Shown piece after piece: positions 1 through 7,031 of a DNA stretch of 17,777 nt (position 1 is the stretch's first letter; the number at the start of each line of letters is the position of its first letter). Origin of the DNA: UBA7672 sp034439955. Its GTDB lineage: Bacteria > Pseudomonadota > Alphaproteobacteria > Caulobacterales > Hyphomonadaceae. The position numbers and the translations under genes are program-made. The notes under the pieces were generated by a model that was not told where the DNA came from, searched no databases, and saw only the letters and a program-made list of their open reading frames with translations. The stretch spans positions 1 through 17,777 of the forward strand of contig JAWXBJ010000141.1 in assembly GCA_034439955.1 (NCBI GenBank). The letters run 5' to 3'.

Positions 1-95
1 CACCCGTCTGCCACTCCCCTTGCGGGGCGTTCGACTTGCATGTGTTAAGCCTGCCGCCAGCGTTCGTTCTGAGCCAGAATCAAACTCTCAGGTTG
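1..95 (-). rRNA. rrs: 16S ribosomal RNA, 5' end (partial)
   Basis: The reverse complement reads AGAGTTTGATTCTGGCTCAG, the universal 27F primer region. It continues through the conserved GAACGCTGGCGGCAGGC and ACACATGCAAGTCGAAC blocks to GGCAGACGGGTG at the window edge. Aligning the AGAGTTTGAT block to E. coli position 8 puts the mature 5' end near base 95. Only about the first 95 nt of the gene are present. The short hairpin after AAGTCGAACG (CCCCGCAAGGGG) is of a form seen in several alphaproteobacteria, which fits the other genes here. Confidence 0.97.
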
Positions 96-439
96 AGTTC
101 AACTCCGACGAAACCCCATCCGCAATGGACAAGGTCGCTGCAAAGCATCTGCGTATATTCTTGACGGGAAGCCCGTTCTTTGTTTGACGCCCGACCCGAA
201 TCCAAGGACCCTGGCCAGGCGGTATTACATTGAACTGGCTTTCCAGAAAAACGCAAACCGTCGAGTCGTTTGTGCACCTCTCCCAGCCTCGGTCAGTCGC
301 CTGCCCGCGCCAGTCGAGAATGCGGCAAGCAACACCGCCGCCCGCGTTTCTCTTCCATTCACAATGTCAAACATCTGCGGAAAACGTCTTGCGACCCGTC
401 CGCCAATTTCGATCGGGCCCTCGGGCCTGTCTCGGTGAG
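96..439 (-). other. rrn operon leader region
   Basis: About 345 nt separate the rrn promoter from the 16S 5' end. No credible protein gene lies here: the short open frames have no ribosome binding sites or recognisable products. The stretch should be transcribed as the 5' leader of the rRNA precursor and removed by processing (established for rrn operons; inferred here from position). A boxA-like element lies about 65 nt into the leader. Confidence 0.75.
364..375 (-). promoter_or_regulatory. boxA-like antitermination element in rrn leader
   Basis: On the minus strand this reads GATGTTTGACAT, followed by TGTGAATGGAAGAG. It resembles alphaproteobacterial rrn leader boxA elements of the TGCTCTTTGACA type, and the following purine-rich stretch is also typical of such leaders. 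It would recruit the NusB/NusE antitermination complex. The assignment rests on sequence resemblance and position only. Confidence 0.5.
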
Positions 440-445
440 GCGCGG

Positions 446-474
446 GGTATAAGCCCCGTCCTCCACCCCGTCAA
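446..474 (-). promoter_or_regulatory. rrn operon sigma-70-type promoter
   Basis: The minus strand has TTGACG (469-474), exactly 17 bp, then TATACC (446-451), followed by a GC-rich discriminator. Both hexamers are near consensus and point toward the 16S gene. Transcription would start near 438-440. GC-rich discriminators are typical of stringently controlled rRNA promoters. Confidence 0.75.
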
Positions 475-533
475 CGCCTTTTTTCACCCAATTTGATCGC
501 CCCGGAGGGCCAAGATTTCGGGCGAACGGCTCG

Positions 534-559
534 AAAAACGGGCCCACTGAAAGGGCCCG
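534..559 (-). terminator. Rho-independent terminator upstream of rrn promoter
   Basis: On the minus strand, CGGGCCC (553-559) and GGGCCCG (539-545) form a perfect 7-bp GC stem with a 7-nt loop, followed by TTTTT (534-538). It is a textbook intrinsic terminator for minus-strand transcription. The CBS-protein gene upstream already has its own terminator at 731-750, so this one either insulates the rrn promoter or ends a short transcript started at 592-620. Confidence 0.8.
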
Positions 560-591
560 CAAATCAACCGGTACGGTCGGCGGGAACGGTC

Positions 592-620
592 TTTATATGC
601 CCAAGGATACTCCCTCGCAA
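592..620 (-). promoter_or_regulatory. Putative promoter between CBS gene and rrn
   Basis: The minus strand carries TTGCGA (615-620), a 17-bp spacer and TATAAA (592-597). The predicted start is near 585, only about 50 nt before the end of the terminator at 534-559. The -10 is strong and the -35 moderate. No open reading frame with a ribosome binding site lies between promoter and terminator, so the product would be a very short RNA, or the site is an extra upstream rrn promoter. Inferred from motif matches alone. Confidence 0.4.
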
Positions 621-730
621 GGAGATTCTCGGGTCAGAATGCGCGGAAATGTCGTTCTCCACAGCTTCCGCGTCGCTTTTCAGGCGAATTCAGCCATCTG
701 CGCCCGATCCAGACCTGTCCGGCTCGAGCC

Positions 731-750
731 CAAAAGCCCCCTTCAGGGCT
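731..750 (-). terminator. Terminator at the end of the CBS-domain gene
   Basis: The minus strand reads AGCCCTGAAGGGGGCTTTTG: a 5-bp stem (AGCCC/GGGCT) with a short T run. The gene's TGA stop (743-745) lies in the loop, so stop codon and terminator are fused. The T run is only four bases, so efficiency may be moderate. Confidence 0.6.
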
Positions 751-1171
751 GGATATAGGAGCGTATAGCGGCGACCTCGGCGCTTGCTTCGGCGATCCGC
801 CATTTGACGAGGTCGCCGATCGACACGACCCCCAGCAGCCTCCCGCCTTCCACGACGGGGAGATGCCGGATACGGCGGTCCGTCATCCTGTCCATGGCTT
901 TCTCGATGCTGTCGGCGGGTCTCGCCGTCACGATCTGTCGGCTCATGGACTCCGAGACGGGGGATTTCAGCGCCGCCGCGCCCGCCCGCGCCACCGCCTT
1001 CACGAGGTCGCGCTCCGAGAATACGCCGATCACCGCGCCGGCCTCGTTGAGGATCACCATCGCGCCCACCTTGCGCGAATCGAGCAGTTCGGCCGCCTCC
1101 TTTAGCGTCGCCGACTCCGCCACCGAATAGACCTGCCCGCCCTTTTCCCGAAGAATCTGCTCTAGGATCAT
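743..1171 (-). CDS. CBS-pair domain protein
   Basis: This 142-residue cytoplasmic protein consists of little more than two CBS domains (about residues 5-60 and 75-130). Signs of the fold are VGAMVILNEAGAVIGVFSERDLV in the first repeat (shown by G-F-S-E-R-D) and HLPVVEGGRLLGVVSIGDLV-like residues ending in the second. Paired CBS domains bind adenine nucleotides such as AMP, ATP or NAD; stand-alone versions act as small energy or redox sensors, but the partner cannot be told here. I chose the ATG at 1171 because GGAGG lies 6 nt upstream; an adjoining GTG at 1174 would be only 3 nt from it. The gene follows the TIGR02588-type gene by about 80 bp on the same strand and may be co-transcribed. Its stop is embedded in a terminator. 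Confidence 0.93.
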   Translation of the reverse strand: MILEQILREKGGQVYSVAESATLKEAAELLDSRKVGAMVILNEAGAVIGVFSERDLVKAVARAGAAALKSPVSESMSRQIVTARPADSIEKAMDRMTDRRIRHLPVVEGGRLLGVVSIGDLVKWRIAEASAEVAAIRSYIQP

Positions 1172-1252
1172 CACCAGCCTCCACCCTGTTCTTTCGTCTG
1201 AGGGTGCGGCAGGCTGTCGCGGTTGGCAAGAGCGTTGGGAGTCTCAGGCCGG

Positions 1253-1663
1253 TCAAGGGTCCTGGTAACCGACCGGTTCGATGGTCACCTGGAGCCCGTC
1301 CGGATCACGCGCAAAGATCACCCCGCCCGAACGGACGGAATGGGGCGGGAGGAAATCGATCTCGACCTCCCGGGTTTCGACGATCTGCGCGCCATCCCTC
1401 AGCGTCGCCCGGAAATGCACCGCTGCGGCGGTCGCGTCGCCCGAATTGGCGGCCTCGAACTCCACCAGGAACCCCTGTCTTTGCATGAACACCTGTCCCG
1501 CCTGAACGCTGATTTCGGGAGGAGCGCCCTGCTCGAAGCCATTGGCGATGGTTACCGCGAGCGCCCCCAGGAACAGCGCCGCCCCCAACAGCCCGGCGAT
1601 CCACTCCAGCAGGGGCGTTTCCTCGTCTGCGCCCCCGCGCTTGCTGGCCGCTTCACCCGCCAT
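1253..1663 (-). CDS. TIGR02588-type single-pass membrane protein
   Basis: This 136-residue protein has a charged N-terminus, one transmembrane helix (about 19-41) and an extracytoplasmic domain rich in beta-strand patterns (about 48-133; for example FLVEFEAANSGDATAAAVHF). It resembles the TIGR02588 family, whose function is unknown and which is usually encoded beside a TIGR02587 membrane protein, as it is here. The ATG at 1663 is chosen because GGAGG lies 6 nt upstream and the start overlaps the end of the preceding gene by 11 nt. Longer upstream readings of the frame run antisense-like through that gene and are rejected. The overlap suggests translational coupling and a two-protein membrane complex. 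Confidence 0.85.
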   Translation of the reverse strand: MAGEAASKRGGADEETPLLEWIAGLLGAALFLGALAVTIANGFEQGAPPEISVQAGQVFMQRQGFLVEFEAANSGDATAAAVHFRATLRDGAQIVETREVEIDFLPPHSVRSGGVIFARDPDGLQVTIEPVGYQDP

Positions 1664-2501
1664 CTTCGCCTCCGCCAAGAATGAGGTGCGCCGCCCCTGC
1701 CCCCAGCGAGGCGGGGAAGGCGAGCACGATGATGCATTCGACGCATTCGTCGAACGCCATCCCGTCGAAGCGACCGAAACACCACAGAATGAACCCGCAA
1801 AGAGCAAGGCAGACCCCGTAACCCGCGAGCGACCGCCGCACGAGGTCCCCGCCGAACATGCGCTTCGCTTCGGGGTCCGCCACGCGCAGTATCACGTGCA
1901 GGGCGGCGAACGAGGCGACACAGAGGATCGCCGCCTGCCACGGGCTGATGTTGGAGGCGATCGCCGCGATCTCATCCGTCGGCGCGACGTTCAGCGCCAG
2001 GAAGATCGCGCCAACGCCCATCACGAACAGCCGCGAGACCAGGCCGCGCTGGTAGCCCTCGTCTCGTCGATCGTCCGGCTCGTCAGGCTGATCGTTGAAC
2101 TGCTTGTCGGCCAAGAGGGCGCCGATGCTCGCCGCGAAGGACATGACCGCGAGCTTTCCCACTGTCTCCTGAAACGGCGTCGCCGGACCGATCTCTCCGA
2201 ACAGCCAGAGCACGGCGCAGCTCGCGGCCGCGGCCACCGCAATGGCCGCGAAGGCGTCCAGCACGTTGTCGGTCACGCTAAACGTGGCCTCGAAGCCCGC
2301 ATAGAACGACAAACCCACCAGCGCCGGAAAGGTCAGGACCAGCAGCACGGCAAGCCGGAACGGCGACATCGTCGCGCCGAGCTGCCACATTTCCATGGTC
2401 ATCAGCATTGGCAGCGCAAAGATCATCGCCCCCAGCAGCGCCCGCATCAGGCCGGCGGCGTAGCGCACATTGCAGTCCAGCATGGAGCGTCGTTCAGCCA
2501 T
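1653..2501 (-). CDS. TIGR02587-type polytopic membrane protein
   Basis: This 282-residue protein is highly hydrophobic, with about eight predicted membrane helices (roughly 14-38, 46-68, 84-104, 114-132, 158-178, 190-210, 222-240 and 255-277). A charged cytoplasmic-looking loop with DQPDEPDDRRDEG lies near the middle. It matches my knowledge of the TIGR02587 (DUF2391-like) integral membrane family, of unknown function. The start at 2501 is preceded by GAGG at about 4 nt; a downstream ATG at 2483 is possible but has no better site. It lies 18 bp after the FAD oxidoreductase gene and overlaps the TIGR02588-type gene, giving a tight operon. Whether it transports a product or electron carrier of the oxidoreductase is unknown. 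Confidence 0.85.
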   Translation of the reverse strand: MAERRSMLDCNVRYAAGLMRALLGAMIFALPMLMTMEMWQLGATMSPFRLAVLLVLTFPALVGLSFYAGFEATFSVTDNVLDAFAAIAVAAAASCAVLWLFGEIGPATPFQETVGKLAVMSFAASIGALLADKQFNDQPDEPDDRRDEGYQRGLVSRLFVMGVGAIFLALNVAPTDEIAAIASNISPWQAAILCVASFAALHVILRVADPEAKRMFGGDLVRRSLAGYGVCLALCGFILWCFGRFDGMAFDECVECIIVLAFPASLGAGAAHLILGGGEDGG

Positions 2502-2519
2502 GCCGCCTCTGTAGGCCGA

Positions 2520-3758
2520 TCAGGCGGACCGGTCCAAGGCATAAAGGTCGGCGTTGGGATGGCGCTCTCCGGCAAGTTCCGCCTCCAGCATGTCGGCCGC
2601 GATGGCGCTGAATGTGATGCCGTTTCCGCCATAGCCAAACGCCGCGAGGCAATTGGGCCGCCCCGGAACGCGGCCGATCATCGGCAGCGAATCGGAGGTC
2701 TCTCCAAAGAAGCCCGACCAGCTGTACTCCGCCTCGACGCCCGCGAGCGCGGGATAGCGCGCCGCCAGCTTGGCGAGGATCGCCTCGGTCTTGACCGCAG
2801 TGAGGGCGTCGCGCGCCTCGGCGTCCGGGGTTTCTTCATCCTCGCCGCCGACGACGATCCGCCCGTCGGCTGCCCCACGGAAATAAAGGTAGGGTTCAGC
2901 CCCCTCCCAGACCAGCGCCCGGCCCGGCCAGAACAGGTCCGGAGATACGGGCCGCGTCGCGAGAGCCCAGCTCGACGTGATTTTGTGAGCGCTCGCGGGC
3001 ACGAATTCAGGTATTTCATACCCGTTGGCCAGCACCAGCGTCCGCCCCGTCACAAGGGCGCCCTCGCGTGTGGTGACGAAGACGCCTCCAGCATCGCTGT
3101 CGTAGCGCTCGGCCGTGACCGGGGAAAGTATGGTCGCGCCACGCCGTACTGCCGTCCTCAGGAGACCGAGCGCCAGCAGCATCGGATCGACTTCGGCCGA
3201 TCCTTCATACATCAGGCCGGCCTCGGCCTCGAAACCCAGCAGCGCCATCCCGGGCCGTTCGGCATAGTCCCCCTCGACGCCCATATGCCCGCGCAGCCGG
3301 CGCTCCTCCCGCAGGCCTGCGGCGTCCATCTCCTCGCCCGCCAGAAAGATGGAGGGGCGCGGCGCGAAACCGCAGGCGATGGCGTTGTCCCGAACGAGAC
3401 GCCCGATGGTCGCGATCGCGCCGCGGCTCTGGACGCAGAGGCCGCGCGCATTGTCGAAGCCCAGCCTGTCCTCCAGCTCAAGGAACGGAGCGTCCAGCTC
3501 CCATTGCAGCATCGCCGTGCTCGCCGCCGTCGAGCCCTTGGCAGGCTTGCGACGGTCGATCATCAAGACGGAGCGTCCGGCCCGCGTGAAACGCTCGGCG
3601 AGAAAAGCCCCGGTAATGCCGGCCCCGACAATCACGACATCTGCGTCGAGGCGTTCGCCGGACTTCACCGCCCTCGTTTCGACGCCCGGGGGACGCAGGG
3701 CCGACCACAGGCTCTGGCCCGAGCGCAGGTCGGTCGCGCCGTCGTCAAGCCTTTCCAT
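2520..3758 (-). CDS. FAD-dependent oxidoreductase, DAO family
   Basis: This 412-residue protein has an N-terminal dinucleotide-binding Rossmann motif (VVIVGAGITGAFLAERF, residues 41-57) with an acidic residue ending the second strand (MIDRR, D68). A C-terminal FAD-contacting segment has SWSGFFGETSDSLPMIG and GYGGNGITFSA. This is the DAO-superfamily layout of glycine oxidases and gamma-glutamylputrescine oxidases, flavoenzymes that oxidise amines or amino acids; the substrate cannot be read from sequence. The start at 3758 (MERLDDG) is chosen because the family begins about 40 residues before the Rossmann motif. No strong Shine-Dalgarno is visible, and a GTG at 3764 is an alternative. The frame stays open to 3980, but that extension does not look like protein. 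It is the first gene of the operon with the TIGR02587/02588-type genes and is divergent from hfaA. Confidence 0.9.
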   Translation of the reverse strand: MERLDDGATDLRSGQSLWSALRPPGVETRAVKSGERLDADVVIVGAGITGAFLAERFTRAGRSVLMIDRRKPAKGSTAASTAMLQWELDAPFLELEDRLGFDNARGLCVQSRGAIATIGRLVRDNAIACGFAPRPSIFLAGEEMDAAGLREERRLRGHMGVEGDYAERPGMALLGFEAEAGLMYEGSAEVDPMLLALGLLRTAVRRGATILSPVTAERYDSDAGGVFVTTREGALVTGRTLVLANGYEIPEFVPASAHKITSSWALATRPVSPDLFWPGRALVWEGAEPYLYFRGAADGRIVVGGEDEETPDAEARDALTAVKTEAILAKLAARYPALAGVEAEYSWSGFFGETSDSLPMIGRVPGRPNCLAAFGYGGNGITFSAIAADMLEAELAGERHPNADLYALDRSA

Positions 3759-4148
3759 GTTCACAACCCATCTTTTCCAACGCCGCCAACACCTTACGAT
3801 GCGCAACCGCTGGATGGATCGCAAAACCGTCGCCAGAGCAACCTCTCGTCCGCCCGGACGCAGACAAGTTGCTCTACACACTTGAGATAGAGCCTCTTTC
3901 TTCGGTCGAACTGACTCAGATTGACCGAAGGACGCCCTACCATGCCGATTCATGGTGAAGCCGCGCTCCCCGCGTCCCATCCCGGCACGTCTTTCGCCCT
4001 GCAGCGCATGCTGTTTCCCGCCAGAAGACCGATGGGCGGGGAATTCTCGTCCCGGGCGACCGGAGGTCGGGCGATTCCCGGCGACCGCGCATCTGGCACA
4101 GCGGTTGCAAACTCCTCGTTCAACTCAACCTGCGGGAGCAGTCGCGAA
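3759..4148. other. Divergent intergenic region between oxidoreductase operon and hfa operon
   Basis: These 390 bp should hold promoters for both directions. The main visible structure is a 31-bp dyad at 3900-3930. The frame of hfaA is open without a stop back to 3921, and an ATG at 3942 has GAAGGA about 9 nt upstream, but the translated stretch has no signal-peptide or domain character. No TTAA sequence, and so no classical CtrA box, occurs here. I could not identify convincing -35/-10 pairs for either gene. Confidence 0.6.
3900..3930. promoter_or_regulatory. 31-bp near-perfect dyad (operator or RNA hairpin candidate)
   Basis: The dyad is centred on base 3915. The arms CTTCGGTC (3900-3907) and GACCGAAG (3923-3930) are perfect complements, and the core CTGACTCAG (3911-3919) is itself a palindrome. 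In all, 13 of 15 base pairs match. No T run follows and no gene ends into it, so it is not an obvious terminator. It could bind a dimeric regulator serving the oxidoreductase operon, hfa, or both. If transcribed rightward, the 3' arm would cover the GAAGG ahead of the ATG at 3942. Confidence 0.55.
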
Positions 4149-4625
4149 ATGTCGAACGGGTCGGCCATAGGCGCGTTGCGAGTGCTCGGCGCTCTTGTCG
4201 GAATGGCCGTTGCAAGCCCCGTAGTGACGCTTCTGGCGCTTCCCGCAACCGCGCAGCAGGCCAATCCAGCAGGCTACTTTTCGGGCGAATTCGAGCGTCC
4301 TTTCGGCTTTTCCCCCGGGGCGGAGACGCAGGCCTACGACGCCAACACACGGGACGGACAGGGCAACCGTGTCATCCTCGACGGGCGCATAATGACGGGG
4401 TCCGACCTCTCCAGCCTGTCCTACGCATCGGGCCAGGCCAGCGCCTCGGCCTGGGCGCAGGCGAGCAGCGGCGCCGGCGTCTCGGGCGCCGTGCAGGGAT
4501 CGGCGATCGGCAACCAGCTCAACGTCATCACCCAGGGCAACTACAACACGGTCGTGGTCAATGCGACGCAGACCAACACCGGCAACCAGAACACCGTTCT
4601 CAACGGGGGTATCAACCTTGACTAA
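4149..4625 (+). CDS. hfaA: Holdfast anchor protein HfaA
   Basis: This 158-residue secreted protein has an N-terminal signal sequence ending near residue 36 (hydrophobic stretch, then ATAQQ). The mature part ends in curlin-like repeats: AIGNQLNVITQGNYNTVVVN followed by ATQTNTGNQNTV, matching the N-x-V-x-Q-x-G-x-x-N pattern. In Caulobacter, HfaA with HfaB and HfaD anchors the adhesive holdfast to the cell envelope, and HfaA is the curli-subunit-like, polymerising member. The next gene is the CsgG-like exporter. The start at 4149 puts the signal peptide at the N-terminus and has GGGAG 10 nt upstream; an in-frame ATG at 3942 has a better-spaced GAAGGA but would bury the signal peptide. The stop overlaps the hfaB start. 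Assignment is from family resemblance and operon order. Confidence 0.9.
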   Translation: MSNGSAIGALRVLGALVGMAVASPVVTLLALPATAQQANPAGYFSGEFERPFGFSPGAETQAYDANTRDGQGNRVILDGRIMTGSDLSSLSYASGQASASAWAQASSGAGVSGAVQGSAIGNQLNVITQGNYNTVVVNATQTNTGNQNTVLNGGINLD

Positions 4626-5646
4626 GCGCACACGCCTTCTCGCCGCCTCCCTGGGCGCGCTCGCGCTCACGGGTTGCATCTCACCCGTTGCGGGTCCGAG
4701 CGGCCTCTACACCCGCCCGATCGGCGGCGCGCCTGTCACGGCCAACCCGACGCCTTACTCGGCCGCCCTGGTCTGCATGAACGATTATGCCCGCACCCGG
4801 AACATCGCCCCGCCGCGCATCGCCGTAGGCCGTGTTCTCGACTACACCGGCAAAGAGGATTTCGAGGGCGGCCGCAAGGTCACACAGGGCGCCTCGCTGA
4901 TGGCGATTTCGGCCTTCGCCAAGGCTGGCGCACGCCTCGTCGAACGCTTCGACACCTCGGTTTCCGAACTCGAACTCAAATACGCCAACAACCGACTGAT
5001 CGGCGCCGACCTGCCTGGCGATGCCGATTTCAATGTCGAGCCGGACGGCGAATATCGCAAGATCCTGGCGGGTTCGATCCCGGGCTCGGACTTCTATCTG
5101 GTCGGCGGCATAACGGAACTGAACTCCAACCTGCGGTCGGTCGGAGCCGACGCCTTCATCGGCGATCTCGACGCGATGGACGCCAAGGGCCGCGCCGGCG
5201 CCAAGCTATTCGTCATCAATGTCGGCGTCGATCTCCGCCTCGTCGAGACGCGCACCCTGGAAGTCGTCGATGTCATCTCCTACCAGAAACAGATAATCGG
5301 CCGCGAGATTTCGGCGGGCATATTCGACTTCGCCAACAACAATGTCTTCGACATCGGCGTCGGCGAACGCGCCATGGAGCCAATTCAGCTCGCCGTCCGC
5401 TCCGTCATCGAGCGCGCCGTCCTGGAAATGACCGCCAATCTCTACGGCGCCAATCCCGCAAGCTGCGGAGAGGTCGCGGCCGATTTCGGAGGCGCTCCCA
5501 AGACCAGTTCGGTCACGGGCGATTTCTACGAAGCCAACAATGATCTCGCCACAAACAATGGCGCGACGCGGGCCGATCCGGGCCGCTGGAGCTCCACACG
5601 GGATCCCGAGATCAAGGCCTCGCTACGCGGCCGGTCGCGGAGCTGA
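4618..5646 (+). CDS. hfaB: Holdfast anchor lipoprotein HfaB (CsgG-like)
   Basis: This 342-residue outer-membrane lipoprotein has the signal RLLAASLGALALTGC, with a clean lipobox (LTGC) and acylated Cys20. The body has CsgG/HfaB features: RIAVGRVLDYTGK (about 67-79), FYLVGGITELN (about 159-169), FVINVGVDLRLVETRTLEVV (about 198-217) and SYQKQIIGREI (about 221-231). CsgG forms the outer-membrane export pore for curli, and HfaB is needed for stability and surface delivery of HfaA and HfaD in Caulobacter. I place the start at the TTG at 4618, 8 bp inside hfaA's end, with GGGGG about 8 nt upstream. It gives an ordinary lipoprotein signal, while the ATG at 4561 would add 19 non-signal-like residues. 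The overlap implies translational coupling. The tail beyond about 285 is low-complexity. Confidence 0.92.
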   Translation: MTKRTRLLAASLGALALTGCISPVAGPSGLYTRPIGGAPVTANPTPYSAALVCMNDYARTRNIAPPRIAVGRVLDYTGKEDFEGGRKVTQGASLMAISAFAKAGARLVERFDTSVSELELKYANNRLIGADLPGDADFNVEPDGEYRKILAGSIPGSDFYLVGGITELNSNLRSVGADAFIGDLDAMDAKGRAGAKLFVINVGVDLRLVETRTLEVVDVISYQKQIIGREISAGIFDFANNNVFDIGVGERAMEPIQLAVRSVIERAVLEMTANLYGANPASCGEVAADFGGAPKTSSVTGDFYEANNDLATNNGATRADPGRWSSTRDPEIKASLRGRSRS

Positions 5647-5690
5647 TCCGCGTCGTCGGCGAAGAGAACGATCACCGAAGGACACCGGCA

Positions 5691-6935
5691 ATGGCCGTCA
5701 GACACATACGCCTCGCCTCCAGCCTCGCAGCCCTCGCGATCGCGCTTGTCGCGGGACCCGCCGGCGCGCAAACCGCCAACATCCCGACCGCGCTCAACGA
5801 CCAGCTCCAGTGGGGCGATGTCTTCGCGACAATGAACGTCGTCAGCCGCCACGGCGGCCGGCAGGGAGCTACATCAACGGCGACAGCGGTCGGCAACACA
5901 GTCTCCGGCGCCAACCTGGCCGGCGGCCTGGACGCGAGGTCGCGCCAGACCATGTCCGGCGCGACAGGCGCAATTGCAGTTCTCGGCGCCGATGACGCAT
6001 GCTGCTTGGCCGTCGCTGCGGCTTCGGCTCAGGCCAACGCCGCGCAGGCGCAGACCGTCGGCGGCGACATCCGGCTGGATCTTGGCCAAACTGCCGATGG
6101 CGGCGACGTTTCCTCGCTCGCCCACGTCAATCTGCGCAACACATCGGCGCTGTCGGCATCCGCTTCGAGCGCCGTCAACAACGCCGTCGCCAGCGCCGGG
6201 CATGGGACGATGAACGCCATGCTCCGGCAGGACAGCGCCGTCTCAAGTTCCGCCGTAACCGACGTCGATGCCTGCTGCACGGCCGGCACCGTCGCCGGCG
6301 CCACTGCCAGCGCCAACACCTTCGGCATTTCCGCCTACACCGCCACCACCCATGCCGACTACACGCAGAATTCCACCGGCGCGACCTCCAGCGCCGCGGT
6401 CGATGTGTACCAGTACCAGGGATACGGCGTCACCGCCGCCTCGGTCGCCGCCGCCAACTCCGCCACGATCGCCAGCCAGCATGGCTATGCGAGCCTTCGC
6501 GGCCGGCAGAACAGCGAGACCGCCGTGCGGGCTGAAACCAGAGTTACGCTTGCAAGCTGGCGCGACACAGCCGTCTCCAGCGCCTATGCCGTCGGCAACG
6601 CCACCCTCGCGACCAATGTCGGCTCCGACCTCCTCGTAGATGTCGGTCAGTTCAATTCCGGCGGCGTCGCCGCCGACGCCTCTTTCACCGGCGGAACGGC
6701 CGGTTTGGAAAGCGGTCTCGCCGTCGTCAGCGCGACCGCCATCGGCAACGCTTTCACCGGCTATGTCTGCTCGTATTGCGGCGACGCAAACGTTTCCGGC
6801 TCGGTCAGCCAGGTGAATGGCGGGGCCGTCACCTCGACCGGCACGATTTCCACCACCGGCGCCGGCGGCGTCATCGGCTCGGCGACCGCCATCGGCAATT
6901 CGGCGACCTTCATCACGACGACATCGCGTCCATAG
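5691..6935 (+). CDS. hfaD: Holdfast anchor protein HfaD
   Basis: This 414-residue secreted protein has a signal peptide (cleavage near AGAQ, residues 24-27) and a long Ala/Gly/Ser/Thr/Asn-rich mature chain without globular character. A short motif A-x-A-[VI]-G-N recurs (TAVGN, YAVGN, and TAIGN twice), suggesting a repetitive beta-structure. In Caulobacter, HfaD is a large surface protein that holds the holdfast together with HfaA. The order hfaA-hfaB-hfaD, 44 bp after hfaB, supports the call, because sequence identity in this family is low. The start ATG has GAAGGA 8 nt upstream. Unusual features are two ADDACC/DVDACC motifs and one CSYC, six cysteines arranged in three pairs. Confidence 0.85.
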   Translation: MAVRHIRLASSLAALAIALVAGPAGAQTANIPTALNDQLQWGDVFATMNVVSRHGGRQGATSTATAVGNTVSGANLAGGLDARSRQTMSGATGAIAVLGADDACCLAVAAASAQANAAQAQTVGGDIRLDLGQTADGGDVSSLAHVNLRNTSALSASASSAVNNAVASAGHGTMNAMLRQDSAVSSSAVTDVDACCTAGTVAGATASANTFGISAYTATTHADYTQNSTGATSSAAVDVYQYQGYGVTAASVAAANSATIASQHGYASLRGRQNSETAVRAETRVTLASWRDTAVSSAYAVGNATLATNVGSDLLVDVGQFNSGGVAADASFTGGTAGLESGLAVVSATAIGNAFTGYVCSYCGDANVSGSVSQVNGGAVTSTGTISTTGAGGVIGSATAIGNSATFITTTSRP

Positions 6936-7031
6936 GCCGAGCCCCCCTCTCCAGGGCGTCCCTCCGGCCGCCTTGGCCCGCATGTAGGAGTTGGCCTGGC
7001 GGGGGCCGCGTAGCGTCCTCGGTAGAGTAAG

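Noticed and set aside
184..768. Several small open frames in the rrn leader and upstream region
   Set aside because: They lack ribosome binding sites and families, and they cross the rrn leader, promoter and terminator signals.
690..1256. 188-codon minus-strand frame over the CBS gene
   Set aside because: It overlaps the clear CBS gene in another frame; its product is Arg/Gly-rich with no family signs.
1542..3890. 782-codon open frame on the plus strand
   Set aside because: It is antisense to the TIGR02587-type, TIGR02588-type and FAD oxidoreductase genes, is full of Arg/Gln/His, and has no domain. Long antisense frames are expected in GC-rich DNA.
4120..4132. AACTCAACCTG shared with the rrn leader/16S junction (minus strand, 90-100)
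   Set aside because: An 11-base match with no similar context on either side is likely chance.
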